DNA of 64,000 bases from Moraxellaceae bacterium (GTDB lineage Bacteria > Pseudomonadota > Gammaproteobacteria > Pseudomonadales > Moraxellaceae). The DNA is taken from assembly GCA_029237815.1 (NCBI GenBank), contig JAQZBP010000008.1:78957-142956 (forward strand). Direction: 5' to 3'. The position numbers were made by a program, and so were the translations under genes. Positions 9,006 through 18,932 of this stretch are shown piece by piece (within the stretch, counting starts at the first letter, position 1; each line of letters begins with the position of its first letter). Under the pieces are notes generated by a model. It worked only from the letters and a program-made list of their open reading frames with translations, searched no databases and was not told the origin of the DNA.

Positions 9006-10262
9006 ATGGCGGCGACCCGCATTCGGCGATTCCTGTTCGGCGTGATGGCCACCTGCCTGGCCGCGGCACCGGCCTTCGCCGACAGTGCCCGTGACGTCCT
9101 GGCAAGCGGTAACGGCGCCAGCCGCGATGCCGCCATCGTCGCCGCCCTGCTGGCCGGCGCCCGTCAGATCCCCAGCCTCGCCACCACCACCGAACCCGTC
9201 CTGCGTCCACTCTTCGAGTCCTGGGTGCGCGACGAGGCGCGCCTGCCGGTCGACCGCACCGGCTACAAGCGGCGCATGAGCCCGGCCATCGACAGCGCCG
9301 CCGGCATTATTCGGGATTACGAGGTGCTGGCCGTGACTCGGGCCGCGGCCAGTGAATGGCGGGCCGACCTGCGCATCACGCTGGCCGACTTTGAAGTGCG
9401 CGCCGCCAGCGGTCGCGTACGGGTCTCGACTTTCCTGCTGCCGTTCAGCCTGCACGCCGAGGAAGAGGCGGAGGCGGGCGGCATGGACGCGCAGGCGGCG
9501 GCGTTGCGCGAACGCGAGGAGATCGACCTGCTGCGCGAGCGCGTCGGTGCGGCGCTCGGCCCCGGCCTCGTCGAGGTCCGCCGGGCCGACAAGGCCGTGA
9601 TGGCCGATCCGCGCCTCGGCCTCGCCTTCGACTCGCCGGTGGCTGTGCCCTGGAAAGAACTCGCCGCGGTGCTCGGCAACGACTATTTCGTCGCCGTCGA
9701 CATTGAGGACCATGTGCTGGAGTTCCGCCCGGCCAATCCGCGCAAGAAGGAACCTGCGTACTGGAAGGCGCGCTTCGTGCTGGGCTGGCGGATCATTGCG
9801 GCGCCCGACGCGGTGGTGGTGGCCAGTGGCCGCCTGCGCCTGGACCGTGCCGACGCCGAACTGCACGCCGCCACGCGCGTGGAGACGGCGGGCAGCGATC
9901 CGGCCCGCGCCGTGCCCGCCATCCTCGATGTCGCCGCGCGGCGCCTGGCGCGACAGCTCGAGGAGCGCCTGGTGCCGGTGCAGGTGCTGGCCACCGCCGG
10001 CGACACCGTGACGCTGGACACCGGCGCCGTGGCGCTCCTGCCCGGCGACCGGCTGGCCGTGCTCGGCACCGGCCTCGTGGAACGCGAGGAAGGCGCGGCA
10101 CTGCCGGTCCATCTCGACGGCCCGCGCGTGGCGGTGCTGGAAACGCTGACGGTTGCGGGCCAGCGCGCCGAAGCCCGCGTCATCCGCGGCAATGCGGCCA
10201 CGCTGCTGCCCGGCGCGCCGGTGCGGCGGCTCGCCGACCTGCCCGTTCCGCGCATGCCCTGA
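9006..10262 (+). CDS. Exported FlgT-like protein at head of alg locus
   Basis: A 418-residue protein with a clear signal peptide (cleavage after about residue 27, AAPAFA). The first mature region, with its repeated Ala/Arg pattern (ASRDAAIVAALLAGARQ), resembles the N-terminal domain of flagellar assembly protein T. The end (VTLDTGAVALLPGDRLAVLG) resembles a FlgT C-terminal beta domain. ATG 9006 was preferred to the upstream frame extension because it yields the signal peptide and has AGGGA six bases before it. It ends only 15 bases before algI, so it is probably co-transcribed with the alginate genes. The FlgT relationship is a weak, pattern-based call; function unknown. Confidence 0.6.
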   Translation: MAATRIRRFLFGVMATCLAAAPAFADSARDVLASGNGASRDAAIVAALLAGARQIPSLATTTEPVLRPLFESWVRDEARLPVDRTGYKRRMSPAIDSAAGIIRDYEVLAVTRAAASEWRADLRITLADFEVRAASGRVRVSTFLLPFSLHAEEEAEAGGMDAQAAALREREEIDLLRERVGAALGPGLVEVRRADKAVMADPRLGLAFDSPVAVPWKELAAVLGNDYFVAVDIEDHVLEFRPANPRKKEPAYWKARFVLGWRIIAAPDAVVVASGRLRLDRADAELHAATRVETAGSDPARAVPAILDVAARRLARQLEERLVPVQVLATAGDTVTLDTGAVALLPGDRLAVLGTGLVEREEGAALPVHLDGPRVAVLETLTVAGQRAEARVIRGNAATLLPGAPVRRLADLPVPRMP

Positions 10263-10277
10263 GGACACGACACCGCC

Positions 10278-11699
10278 ATGGTCTTCTCCTCGCCCATCTT
10301 CCTCTTCGCCTTCCTGCCGCTGTTCCTGGCGATCTATTACCTGACGCCGTTCCGCGGCAAGTCCTGGGTCATCCTCGGCGCGAGCTACCTGTTCTATGCA
10401 TGGTGGCGCATCGACTTCGTGCTGCTGTTCTTTGCCGTCACGCTCTGGAACTACTGGAACGGCCTGCTGATTGCGCGGGCGGAAGGCGCGGCGGCGAAGC
10501 GCTGGCTGGTGGCGGGCGTGCTCGTCAACCTCGGCGTGCTGGGCTACTTCAAGTACGCCAACTTCGGCATCGAGAACCTGAACGCACTGCTGGTCGCGCT
10601 GGGCGGTGCGCCGCTGCAGCTGGCGCACATCATCCTGCCCATCGGCATCTCCTTTTATATCTTCCACTGCATCAGCTACCTCGTGGACCTGCACCGCAAG
10701 GATGCCGAGCCCATCGGCCGCTTCGTCGACTTCGCCGCCTTCATCGCGCTGTTTCCGCAGCTCATCTGCGGGCCCATCCTGCGCTACAAGGACCTGGCGC
10801 CGCAGTTCCGCGCACGCACGCACAGCGTCGAGCTGTTCGCGCAGGGCGCCGTGCGCTTCATGATCGGCTTCGTGAAGAAGGTGCTGATCGCCGATTCCAT
10901 CGCGCCGCTCGTGGACATGTGCTTCGGCGCCGCCGAGCCCGGCATGCTCGATGCGTGGATCGGCGGACTCGCCTTCTGCCTCCAGCTCTACTTCGACTTT
11001 TCCGGCTACAGCTCCATGGCCGTCGGCATCGGCCTGATGATGGGCTTCCGGCTGACGGAAAACTTCAACATGCCTTTCCTCAGCCAGTCCTATTCCGAGT
11101 TCTGGCGGCGCTGGCACATGAGCCTCATGACCTGGCTGCGCGACTACGTCTACATCCCGCTGGGCGGCAGCAGCGGTGGCCTTGCCAGCACCAACCGCAA
11201 CATCTTCATCACCATCATGGCCTCCGCGCTCTGGCACGGCGCCAACTGGACCTTCGTGATGCTCGGCCTGTTCATGGCCGGCGTGATGATGCTGGAGCGC
11301 ATCGCCGGGGCCTCCGGCAAGCCGGTGCCCGGGCTGCGCGGGGCGCTCAAGGTGGTCGGCTACATGCTCATCACCATTCCCGTCTTCATCATGTTCCGCG
11401 CCGAGTCCGTCACCCAGGGCCTGGTGGTGTGGAGCGGCATGGCGGGCCTGCACGGCTGGCAGGGCGACGCCGTGCATCTGTTTTATCCGGCGCTGTCGCT
11501 GCTGCTGGTGGCGGTGGGGCTGCTGGTCGTCTACGCCGTGGAGCCGCTCTACGTGGGCCGGCCACTGCTCGAGGCGCGCCGCCCCGCGCAGGCGGTCGCC
11601 GATCGCGTGCTGCTGATCGTCGTGCTCCCGCTCTTCCTGCTCGCGGTGTCGCGGCTGCTCGCGCAGCACTACACCCCGTTCCTCTACTTCGCCTTCTGA
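10278..11699 (+). CDS. algI: Alginate O-acetyltransferase AlgI (MBOAT)
   Basis: A 473-residue polytopic inner-membrane protein of the MBOAT family. The N terminus (VFSSPIFLFAFLPLFLAIYY) is typical of AlgI, and the conserved active-site histidine is H320 in ALWHGANWTF. AlgI is thought to move acetyl groups from a cytoplasmic donor across the membrane for AlgJ/AlgX to place on mannuronate. It sits 10 bases before algJ. The same fold also serves cellulose and other exopolysaccharide acetylation, but the surrounding genes make alginate the substrate. Confidence 0.93.
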   Translation: MVFSSPIFLFAFLPLFLAIYYLTPFRGKSWVILGASYLFYAWWRIDFVLLFFAVTLWNYWNGLLIARAEGAAAKRWLVAGVLVNLGVLGYFKYANFGIENLNALLVALGGAPLQLAHIILPIGISFYIFHCISYLVDLHRKDAEPIGRFVDFAAFIALFPQLICGPILRYKDLAPQFRARTHSVELFAQGAVRFMIGFVKKVLIADSIAPLVDMCFGAAEPGMLDAWIGGLAFCLQLYFDFSGYSSMAVGIGLMMGFRLTENFNMPFLSQSYSEFWRRWHMSLMTWLRDYVYIPLGGSSGGLASTNRNIFITIMASALWHGANWTFVMLGLFMAGVMMLERIAGASGKPVPGLRGALKVVGYMLITIPVFIMFRAESVTQGLVVWSGMAGLHGWQGDAVHLFYPALSLLLVAVGLLVVYAVEPLYVGRPLLEARRPAQAVADRVLLIVVLPLFLLAVSRLLAQHYTPFLYFAF

Positions 11700-11709
11700 G
11701 GACGCCGCC

Positions 11710-12804
11710 ATGAACAGGACCTTGCTGCTCGCGAACGCCGCCCTCTGGCTCCTGGCCATGCTGCTCGGCGCCGCCTTCGCCGTGCCGCGCGTGCTCGACT
11801 ACGAGCTGAGCTCCAGCCTCACCTTCCTCGACGGCAAGGTCGCCGCCGATTTCGAGCGCTTCCTCGTCAAGGGCCATCCCTGGCGCGACCCGTCGGTGAA
11901 CGCCTGGGCCGCGGCGGAGTTCGCCCTGCTCGGCGAGGGCAAGCCGGGCGTGGTCGTGGGCTCGGGCGGCTGGCTCTACACGCGCGACGAGTTCGTGCTG
12001 CCCTCGCAGCTGGGCGCCGTGCGCGCTGCCAACCTGAAGCGTGTGGCCGACGAGGTGCGCGCGCTCGGCGCCGCCGGCGTCCGCGTCTATCTGCTGCCGG
12101 TGCCGGGCAAGGTGGAGATCGAGCCGGGCCATATGCCACCGGCGCTCGCGGCACAGGCGCTGAAGAGCGAGGTGTTCACCGATTTCCTGCGCGCCGAGGG
12201 CCTGCCCTGGATCGATGTGCGGCCCGCCCTGCTGGCGGCGCACGCGGCCGGCACGCCAGTGTTCTTCCGGAGCGAAACGCACTGGACGCCGGAAGGCGCG
12301 CGCATTGTCGCCGACGTCGTCGCCCTGCGCCTGCGCGCCGACGGCTTCGCCGGCGACCAGGCCTTCCGCGTCACGTCGCAGGGACAGGCGACGCTGCAAG
12401 GCGATCTCGAGAATTTCGTGCCGGTGCGTCCGTACTTCGCCGCGCTGCTGCCGGCGCCCGAGCGCTACACCCGCTATGCCATCGCCGGCGACACGGTGGC
12501 GGATGACGCCGCGGCACTGTTCGGCGACGCCGGCCGCCCGCTGGCGCTGGTCGGCACCAGCTACAGCGCCGACGAGCGCTGGAACTTCGCCGGCTGGCTG
12601 CGCGCCGCGCTCGGCTCCGACCTCGACAACATCTCCGAGAAGGCACGCGGCCCCTTCGTGCCGATGCGGCATTTCCGCGCGCAGCTCGCGAGTGGCGCGT
12701 CCAGCGCCCGCTGGGTGGTCTGGGAGGTGCCGGTGCGCTCCATCGTGGCCGACTACGACGCAATGCAACGCAAGCTGGCCGCTGCCGGCTTCAAGGAGGA
12801 ATGA
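11710..12804 (+). CDS. algJ: Alginate O-acetylation protein AlgJ
   Basis: A 364-residue SGNH-hydrolase-like protein with an N-terminal signal anchor and the family segment GWLYTRDE. The catalytic serine is S284 (GTSYS) and the histidine is H191 (ETHWTPEGA). Where AlgJ and AlgX normally carry aspartate in D-x-H-W, this protein has glutamate E189. It acts in the periplasm as an intermediate in acetyl transfer together with AlgI, AlgF and AlgX. It is 4 bases from algF and of roughly normal length (Pseudomonas AlgJ is about 390 residues). Confidence 0.85.
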   Translation: MNRTLLLANAALWLLAMLLGAAFAVPRVLDYELSSSLTFLDGKVAADFERFLVKGHPWRDPSVNAWAAAEFALLGEGKPGVVVGSGGWLYTRDEFVLPSQLGAVRAANLKRVADEVRALGAAGVRVYLLPVPGKVEIEPGHMPPALAAQALKSEVFTDFLRAEGLPWIDVRPALLAAHAAGTPVFFRSETHWTPEGARIVADVVALRLRADGFAGDQAFRVTSQGQATLQGDLENFVPVRPYFAALLPAPERYTRYAIAGDTVADDAAALFGDAGRPLALVGTSYSADERWNFAGWLRAALGSDLDNISEKARGPFVPMRHFRAQLASGASSARWVVWEVPVRSIVADYDAMQRKLAAAGFKEE

Positions 12805-12807
12805 CCC

Positions 12808-13452
12808 ATGAAACACCTGCGACTGCTGCTGTCCGCGGTGCTCTGCCTCGGCGCGGGCCATGCCCTGGCCGCGCCCGAGGGCGCGCTCTACAAGCCCGTG
12901 TTCCCGCCGGGCTCCGGCATGGCGCGCGTGTTCAACGCCGGCGCCCCCGTGGCGGCCGGCCAGGCGCGCTTCGGCGACCGCGCGCTCGGTGCGCTCGGCA
13001 GCGGCGAGTTGTCCGTCTACCAGCCGGTGGTGGCGGGCAAGCGCGCCGTCAGCTGCGGCCGCAAGACCTACACGCTGGCAATCCGCGAGTCGGCCTTCCA
13101 GACCGTGGTCTGCGGCGGCCGCCATGAAGGCCTGGTCGTGGTCGATCCGACGCCGGTGCACATCAACAAGACCTTCATCATCCTCTACAACCTGCGCGAT
13201 GCCGCGCCGGCGCGCCTGGCGGCGGCTGGCGGCAAGCTGACCGTGATCGATGCGGTCGCGCCGCAGAAGACCGGCAGCCGCGAAATCAATCCGGTGCGCG
13301 TGGAGCTTTCCATCTACGAGGGCGCGACACCGGTGTTCCGGCTCGGCGAGGTGCCGCTCGCACCCGAAAAGATCTACAGCCTGTTCGTCGTGGAGGAGGG
13401 CGGTGAAACGCGCGCCTGGCTCCGCGAGAGCCAGCTGAACGCGGAAATCTGA
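12808..13452 (+). CDS. algF: Alginate O-acetylation protein AlgF
   Basis: A 214-residue periplasmic protein with a signal peptide (MKHLRLLLSAVLCLGAGHALA). Its length matches Pseudomonas AlgF (about 216). It appears to be a two-domain beta-rich protein without an obvious active site. AlgF is required for O-acetylation, probably as an adaptor between AlgJ and AlgX. The identification rests on length, secretion signal and a position between algJ and algX. The stop is 11 bases before the next ATG. Confidence 0.82.
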   Translation: MKHLRLLLSAVLCLGAGHALAAPEGALYKPVFPPGSGMARVFNAGAPVAAGQARFGDRALGALGSGELSVYQPVVAGKRAVSCGRKTYTLAIRESAFQTVVCGGRHEGLVVVDPTPVHINKTFIILYNLRDAAPARLAAAGGKLTVIDAVAPQKTGSREINPVRVELSIYEGATPVFRLGEVPLAPEKIYSLFVVEEGGETRAWLRESQLNAEI

Positions 13453-13463
13453 CGGAGCCTCGC

Positions 13464-14834
13464 ATGTTGCGCAGTCTGTGCTTCCTCGCCCTGTGCCTCG
13501 CCGCCGTCCTGCCGGCGCGGGCGCAGGCTGCCTGCGCACCGGGAACGCCGTGCTATGCGTTGTGCCCGCAGGTGGCCGAGGAGCAGTACTACGCCGCTGC
13601 CGCCGCCGGCCTGCGCTATCTGTTCAACGGTGAAGGCTCCTGGCTGTTCGCGACGCAGCTCGACCTGCGTTCCGACTTCCGACTCGACACCGAGGCGATG
13701 CGCGGCATGACGCGCCTGGCCGACGCCTTCCGCCGCGCCGGCACGCAAGTGGTGATCGTCTACCTGCCGCCGCGCGGGCTCGTGCACCACGACCGCTTCG
13801 ATCACGCCAGCTACGACCCGAAGGTGGCGCTCGCCAGCTACCGCGCGGCGCTCGCGCAGCTGCGCGCGGCCGGCTACATCGTGCCCGACCTTTCCACGCT
13901 GGTGCCGGACCGCGACGGTGACTTCTTCCAGCGCCGCGACCACCACTGGCAGACGGCCGGTGCGCGCAAGACGGCGGCGCTGGTCGCCACCGCGGTGCGC
14001 GCGCTGCCGGTCTACGCGCAAATGCCGCGCCAGGCCTTCCAGACCGAACGCACGGGCATCACCGGCAAGTACGGCACGCTGGCCACCGTGGCGGGGCGCA
14101 TCTGCGACATGCGTTTCCCGCGCCAGTTCTTCGAGACATGGACCACGCTGCCGGGCGCACTCGACGAGGCGGCCCTGTTCGGTGATGCCAACGCCAGCGA
14201 GGCCGAGGTGATGCTGATCGGCACATCGAACAGCAAGGGCAAGATCGACTACAACTTCGCCGGCTTCCTGCAATCCGAACTCGGCGTCGCGGTGGAAAAC
14301 CGCGCCCTGCGCGGCGGCGGCTACAACGGCGCGCTGGAGCAGCTGCTGGTCGAGGGCCGCTTTGCCAGCAAGCCGCCGAAGATACTCGTGTGGGAGCTGC
14401 CGTCGCAGTACGACCTCGACCTGCCGATGTTCTACCGGCAGGCGGTGCCGATGCTCACCGGCGCCTGCCGCGGCAAGCCCCTGCTCACCGGTCGCGCCGC
14501 GCTGTCGGCAGAGTTGATCGAGGACGTCATCAACAATGGCCGCGGCGGCGTCATCACGCCGCTGGTGGCGCGGCGTACCGCGCTCAAGCTGCGCTTCAGC
14601 GATCCGTCGGTGAACGTCTTCTTCCTGGATGTGACCTACATGAACGGCGACCACGAGCAGGTGAAGGTCGAGCGCCATCCCTACGTGAAGCACGACGGCA
14701 CGTTCCTGATCGAGCTCCCGCGCACCGGCCCGTTGGCCACCGAGACGGTGTTCAGCGCCGGCGTGCGCCTCGCCCATCCCCCGGCAAAGCCGGTTTTCGT
14801 GGACGCGGAGGCCTGCACGCATGATGCGTCGTAA
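13464..14834 (+). CDS. algX: Alginate O-acetyltransferase AlgX
   Basis: A 456-residue secreted protein (signal peptide MLRSLCFLALCLAAVLPARAQA). The SGNH-like domain carries D159 and H161 (RRDHHW) and catalytic S255 (GTSNSKG). A C-terminal carbohydrate-binding beta domain follows, and both parts are close in pattern to Pseudomonas AlgX (for example FYRQAVP and NFAGFL). It is the terminal acetyltransferase that decorates mannuronate and binds polymer. Its 3' end overlaps algL by 14 bases. It is distinguished from AlgJ by the DxH motif, the extra C-terminal domain and the cysteine-rich N terminus. Confidence 0.9.
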   Translation: MLRSLCFLALCLAAVLPARAQAACAPGTPCYALCPQVAEEQYYAAAAAGLRYLFNGEGSWLFATQLDLRSDFRLDTEAMRGMTRLADAFRRAGTQVVIVYLPPRGLVHHDRFDHASYDPKVALASYRAALAQLRAAGYIVPDLSTLVPDRDGDFFQRRDHHWQTAGARKTAALVATAVRALPVYAQMPRQAFQTERTGITGKYGTLATVAGRICDMRFPRQFFETWTTLPGALDEAALFGDANASEAEVMLIGTSNSKGKIDYNFAGFLQSELGVAVENRALRGGGYNGALEQLLVEGRFASKPPKILVWELPSQYDLDLPMFYRQAVPMLTGACRGKPLLTGRAALSAELIEDVINNGRGGVITPLVARRTALKLRFSDPSVNVFFLDVTYMNGDHEQVKVERHPYVKHDGTFLIELPRTGPLATETVFSAGVRLAHPPAKPVFVDAEACTHDAS

Positions 14835-15924
14835 CGCCATGGCGGCGCTGTGCCTGTTCGTGCTCGCCGCGCCGGCCGCGGCGGCGCCGCTCGTGTCGCC
14901 CTTCGAGGGTCTTGCGGTGACGCCGAAGGCCGGCAAGGCGAAAGCCTGCGACGACATTCCCGCGCCCTACACGGGCAAGCTGGAGTTCGCCAGCAAGTAC
15001 GCCGGCTCCGGCAAGGCGCGCGACCGCCTCAATCCTTTCGCGCTGTTCAGCTACAAACGCTCCATCGCCGACATCGAAGCCTTCGAGAAGGGCCTGGCCG
15101 CGAATTCGGATCGCCATGTGCGCGGGCAGGCCGGCGCCGCCGCCTGTGCGCTCGCCTGGCTGCACGCCTGGGCCGCGGCCGACGCGCTGGCGGGTGAAGC
15201 GAACGCGCAGGGCAAGGCAGTGCGCAAGTGGGCGCTGGCGGCCGCCGCCTTCAACTACCTGAAGATCCGCGACGCGAAAGGCCTCGATGCCGCCGAGCTG
15301 CGCACGGTGCGCGACTGGCTCTCGCGCCGCGCCGAGCAGGTCGTCGCCGACCACTCCGGCGGCGATCCGGCGCGCATGAACAACCACCTCTACTGGGCCG
15401 CCGCCGCGGTAGCGGCCAGCGCCGTGGCGACGGACCGGCGCGACCTGCTGGACTGGTCCTTCGGCGTGTACCGGCGCGCCGCCGCCGCCATCGATGCCGA
15501 CGGCGTGCTTGCCACCGAAATGGCCCGCGGCGCGCGCGCCCTCGAATACCACAATTTCGCGCTGGCGCCGCTCGTCATGGTGGCCGCCATTGGCCGGGCC
15601 AACGGCGAGGACCTGCTGGCGCTGAACGATTGCGCCCTGTGTCGCCTCGCCACCCGGGTCGAGACCGGGCTGCGCGACGCTGCGTGGTTCAGCGAGCGCG
15701 CGGGAAGCCGGCAGGCGCTCGACGAGGTGAACGGGAAACTCGTGCCCTGGGTGGCGCCGCTCGCCGCGCTGTGTCCGGGCGATGCCCGCCTCGCCGCGTT
15801 TGCGCAGCAGCATGCACCGGCCTCGGCGCGTCGCCTGGGCGGCAACCTCACGGATTTGTTTGCACACGGCGCCGGGCAGCGGCTGCGGGGCGACGACGCC
15901 ACCTGCCGCCAGCTCTGGCGCTAG
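14821..15924 (+). CDS. algL: Alginate (poly-mannuronate) lyase AlgL
   Basis: A 367-residue periplasmic lyase of polysaccharide lyase family 5 with an (alpha/alpha) toroid fold. The catalytic NNH motif is at N188/H189 (RMNNHLYW), and the conserved Arg and Tyr lie in RGARALEYHNFA. An N-terminal signal peptide is present. AlgL degrades alginate that escapes into the periplasm. It is the last gene before a 153-base gap, so it may end one transcriptional unit (flgT-like to algL). Confidence 0.92.
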   Translation: MMRRNAMAALCLFVLAAPAAAAPLVSPFEGLAVTPKAGKAKACDDIPAPYTGKLEFASKYAGSGKARDRLNPFALFSYKRSIADIEAFEKGLAANSDRHVRGQAGAAACALAWLHAWAAADALAGEANAQGKAVRKWALAAAAFNYLKIRDAKGLDAAELRTVRDWLSRRAEQVVADHSGGDPARMNNHLYWAAAAVAASAVATDRRDLLDWSFGVYRRAAAAIDADGVLATEMARGARALEYHNFALAPLVMVAAIGRANGEDLLALNDCALCRLATRVETGLRDAAWFSERAGSRQALDEVNGKLVPWVAPLAALCPGDARLAAFAQQHAPASARRLGGNLTDLFAHGAGQRLRGDDATCRQLWR

Positions 15925-16077
15925 AGCGACAAGGCGGGGCGGCAGCCCCGCGGCAACGATCATTGCGCGGTGCGACGGGATGTCGCTGCCGCGGGTGACC
16001 GCAGACCACGCCGGGCGCCAGCGCTCCGTGGCGCGGCCTTTGCAGTACTTTTCGGGAATCGGGGAAGGGGAACACAC

Positions 16078-17388
16078 ATGCGTATCAGCATTTTCGGTAT
16101 GGGCTATGTCGGCATCGTCTGCGCGGCGTTGTTCGCGCGCCGCGGCGGCACCGTCATCGGCGTCGACGTCAGCCGCGACAAGGTCGACGCCATCAATTCC
16201 GGCAAGGCGCCCATCGTCGAGCCGGGCCTGCCCGAGCTGCTCGAGGAGGTCGTGGGGCAGGGCCGGCTGCGCGCCACCATGGACGTCGCCGAGGCGATCG
16301 CCGGCAGCGAGATCTCCTTCGTCTGTGTTGGCACGCCGAGCCGCGGCAACGGCGACCTCGATCTCTCGCACGTGGTCACCGTGTGCCGCCAGATCGGCGC
16401 CGCGCTACGTGATCGTCCGGCCTCGCACCTCGTCGTCATCCGCAGCACCGTGTTGCCCGGCACGCTACGCAGCCTTGTCATCCCGGCGCTGGAAGAGACC
16501 TCCGGCAAGAAGGCGGGCGAGGGCTTCCAGGTCGCCGTGAACCCCGAGTTCCTGCGCGAGTGCACCGCTATCCGCGATTTCGACAATCCGCCCTTCACCA
16601 TCATTGGCGCCGACGACGAATCGTCGGCGGCGCGCGTGGCGGCGCTGTACGAGGGCGTCGAGGCCGAGCTCGTGATCCGCAAGCCGGAAGTGGCGGAGAT
16701 GATCAAGTACACCTGCAACGCCTGGCACGCCACCAAGGTCGCCTTCGCCAACGAGATCGGCGCCATCGCCAAGCAGTTCGGCGTCGACGGCCGCGACGTC
16801 ATGGACGTCGCCTGCAAGGACAAGGTGCTCAACATCTCCAACTATTACATGCGCCCCGGCTTCGCCTTCGGCGGCTCCTGCCTGCCCAAGGACGTGCGCG
16901 CGCTCATCTACCGCGCCGGCCAGGCCGACATGATCCTGCCGTTGCTGAAATCGCTGCTGCCCTCCAACCGCGCCCACCTCGACCGCGGCCTCGACCTCGT
17001 CATGGCGCACGGCAGCCGCCGCGTCGGCATGCTGGGGCTGTCCTTCAAGTTCGGCACCGACGACCTGCGCGAGAGCCCCTTCGTCGAGCTTGCCGAGAAG
17101 CTGATCGGCAAGGGCCACGACCTGCGCATCTACGACCGCCACGTCGACCATGCCCGCGTGCACGGCGCCAACCGCGACTACATCAACAACAAGATTCCGC
17201 ACCTGGCCGCGCTGCTCACGCCCTCGGTCGAGGACGTGATCAACCACGCCGACGTCATCGTGGTCTGCTACCGCGATCCGGAGTTCGACGAGCCGCTGAT
17301 CCGCCGCGTCGGCGAGCGCAAGATCATCGACCTCGCCGGCCTCGCGCGCGCCACCGTGACCGGCGACTACGAGGGTATCTGCTGGTGA
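16078..17388 (+). CDS. algD: GDP-mannose 6-dehydrogenase AlgD
   Basis: A 436-residue enzyme, identical in length to Pseudomonas AlgD. It has an N-terminal Rossmann motif (GMGYVGIV) and the catalytic thiohemiacetal cysteine C268 in GGSCLPKD, at the same residue number as the Pseudomonas enzyme. It makes GDP-mannuronate, the committed precursor, in the cytosol using two NAD+. The start at 16078 is preceded by GGGGAAGGGGAA and gives the family N terminus; the longer frame was rejected. The stop overlaps the alg8 start by one base. Confidence 0.96.
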   Translation: MRISIFGMGYVGIVCAALFARRGGTVIGVDVSRDKVDAINSGKAPIVEPGLPELLEEVVGQGRLRATMDVAEAIAGSEISFVCVGTPSRGNGDLDLSHVVTVCRQIGAALRDRPASHLVVIRSTVLPGTLRSLVIPALEETSGKKAGEGFQVAVNPEFLRECTAIRDFDNPPFTIIGADDESSAARVAALYEGVEAELVIRKPEVAEMIKYTCNAWHATKVAFANEIGAIAKQFGVDGRDVMDVACKDKVLNISNYYMRPGFAFGGSCLPKDVRALIYRAGQADMILPLLKSLLPSNRAHLDRGLDLVMAHGSRRVGMLGLSFKFGTDDLRESPFVELAEKLIGKGHDLRIYDRHVDHARVHGANRDYINNKIPHLAALLTPSVEDVINHADVIVVCYRDPEFDEPLIRRVGERKIIDLAGLARATVTGDYEGICW

Positions 17389-18914
17389 TGCAGCAGCTCC
17401 GCGCCGCGCTGGTGGGCGCCCGCCTGTACATTCCCCGGCCCCTGCAGGAGCTGGGCGAATGGCTGCTGTACGGCCTGGCGCTGGCGTGGCTCGTCGTCTT
17501 CCTGCCCGCCAATTTCTTCGTGTCGGGCGAGGCGAAGTTCCTGCTGCTGATCGGCCTGATCGGGGCCTGGCGCTATTCCGTCGGCATCACCCATTTCATC
17601 CGCAGCCAGCTCTTCCTGCGCATCGTGTTTCCGCGCCTGCGCCGACTCGCCGACGCGGTGCCGGAGGAAAAGTTGCCGCAGCACGTGTATTTCCTCGTCA
17701 CCAGTTTCCGCATCGATGCGCGCACGACCTACCAGGTCTACCACTCGGTGTTCATGGAGGCGCTGACCTGCGGGCGGCCCGCCTCGGTGGTGGCCTCCAT
17801 CGTGGAGAAGGCCGACGAATACCTGATCCGGCGCGTCTACCAGGACACCATCGAGGCCGCCGGCGCCAACATCGAGCTCATGTTCGTGCGCATCCCCGGC
17901 ACCGGCAAGCGCGACGGCCTCGCCTATGGTTTCCGTGCCATCTCGCGCAACCGCCGCTTCCATGAATCCGTGGTCGCGGTGGTGGACGGCGACACGGTGC
18001 TGGAGCCCGGTGTCGTGAAACGCTCGCTGCCCTTCTTCACCGTGCTGCCCAATATGGGCGCGCTCACCACCAACGAATACTGCGACGTGCTGGGCGGCGC
18101 CATGATGCGCGACTGGCACCAGCTCCGCTTCGCGCAGCGCCACATCAACATGTGCTCTATGGGCCTGTCGCACCGCGTGCTGACGCTCACCGGGCGCATG
18201 TCCATCTTCCGCGGCAGCGTCGTCACCGACCCGCTCTTCATCGACGACGTGCAGAACGACCACCTCTCGCACTGGCGGCTCGGCGACTTCCGCTTTTTGA
18301 CCGGCGACGACAAGTCGAGCTGGTACAGCATCATGCGGCTCGGCTACGACACCTTCTACGTGCCGGACGTCTCCATCCGCACGCTGGAGCACCCGCCGGA
18401 AAAGACCTTCCTGCATTCCTCGTACAAGCTGATGTTCCGCTGGTACGGCAACTCGCTGCGCCAGAACCACCGCGCCACCAAGCTCGGCATGCGCCGCCTG
18501 GGACTGTTCACCTACTACGTGCTCTGGGACCAGCGCTTTTCCATGTGGACTTCGCTGGTCGGCCTCACTACGGCCATCCTCGCCAGCTTTTTCTACGGCT
18601 ATGCGGTGCTGTTCGCCTACCTGCTCTGGGTCGGCTTCACCCGCGCGCTCATCACCGCGAGCCTGCTGGCCGGCCACCATCCGGTGCGGCCGAGTTATCC
18701 GGCGCTCCTGTATTACAACCAGATCGCCGGCTCGCTGGTGAAGACCTACGTGAACTTCCGCCTGGACCGCCAGTCCTGGACACGGCAGAAGACGACGCTG
18801 AAGGCGGCGTCCGATTCACGTGCGCGCTTCAACAAGTGGAGTTCCCGCGCCATGACATTTTCCGCGGTCAGCATGTTCCTGGCGTTCTGCCTGGTGCTGG
18901 CGCACGGCTCCTGA
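17388..18914 (+). CDS. alg8: Mannuronan synthase catalytic subunit Alg8
   Basis: A 508-residue inner-membrane family 2 glycosyltransferase with N- and C-terminal transmembrane helices around a cytoplasmic domain. Motifs include VVDGDTVL (metal/nucleotide), TGDDKSSW (catalytic Asp pair) and a later RQNHRA acceptor region. It polymerises GDP-mannuronate and feeds the chain into the periplasm with Alg44. The ATG overlaps the algD stop (TGATG), and the open frame upstream inside algD is not coding. Confidence 0.95.
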   Translation: MQQLRAALVGARLYIPRPLQELGEWLLYGLALAWLVVFLPANFFVSGEAKFLLLIGLIGAWRYSVGITHFIRSQLFLRIVFPRLRRLADAVPEEKLPQHVYFLVTSFRIDARTTYQVYHSVFMEALTCGRPASVVASIVEKADEYLIRRVYQDTIEAAGANIELMFVRIPGTGKRDGLAYGFRAISRNRRFHESVVAVVDGDTVLEPGVVKRSLPFFTVLPNMGALTTNEYCDVLGGAMMRDWHQLRFAQRHINMCSMGLSHRVLTLTGRMSIFRGSVVTDPLFIDDVQNDHLSHWRLGDFRFLTGDDKSSWYSIMRLGYDTFYVPDVSIRTLEHPPEKTFLHSSYKLMFRWYGNSLRQNHRATKLGMRRLGLFTYYVLWDQRFSMWTSLVGLTTAILASFFYGYAVLFAYLLWVGFTRALITASLLAGHHPVRPSYPALLYYNQIAGSLVKTYVNFRLDRQSWTRQKTTLKAASDSRARFNKWSSRAMTFSAVSMFLAFCLVLAHGS

Positions 18915-18932
18915 TTCACCGAGGAATAGAGC

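Noticed and set aside
8739..11759. Long minus-strand open frame of about 1000 codons across the FlgT-like and algI genes
   Set aside because: It is antisense to clear genes with signal peptides and family motifs; the product is low-complexity His/Arg/Gly-rich, typical of a high-GC shadow frame.
15925..16077. AlgU (sigma-22) promoter before algD
   Set aside because: I looked for a GAACTT / TCTGA pair with 16-17 spacing and found none convincing; only a ribosome site is clear.
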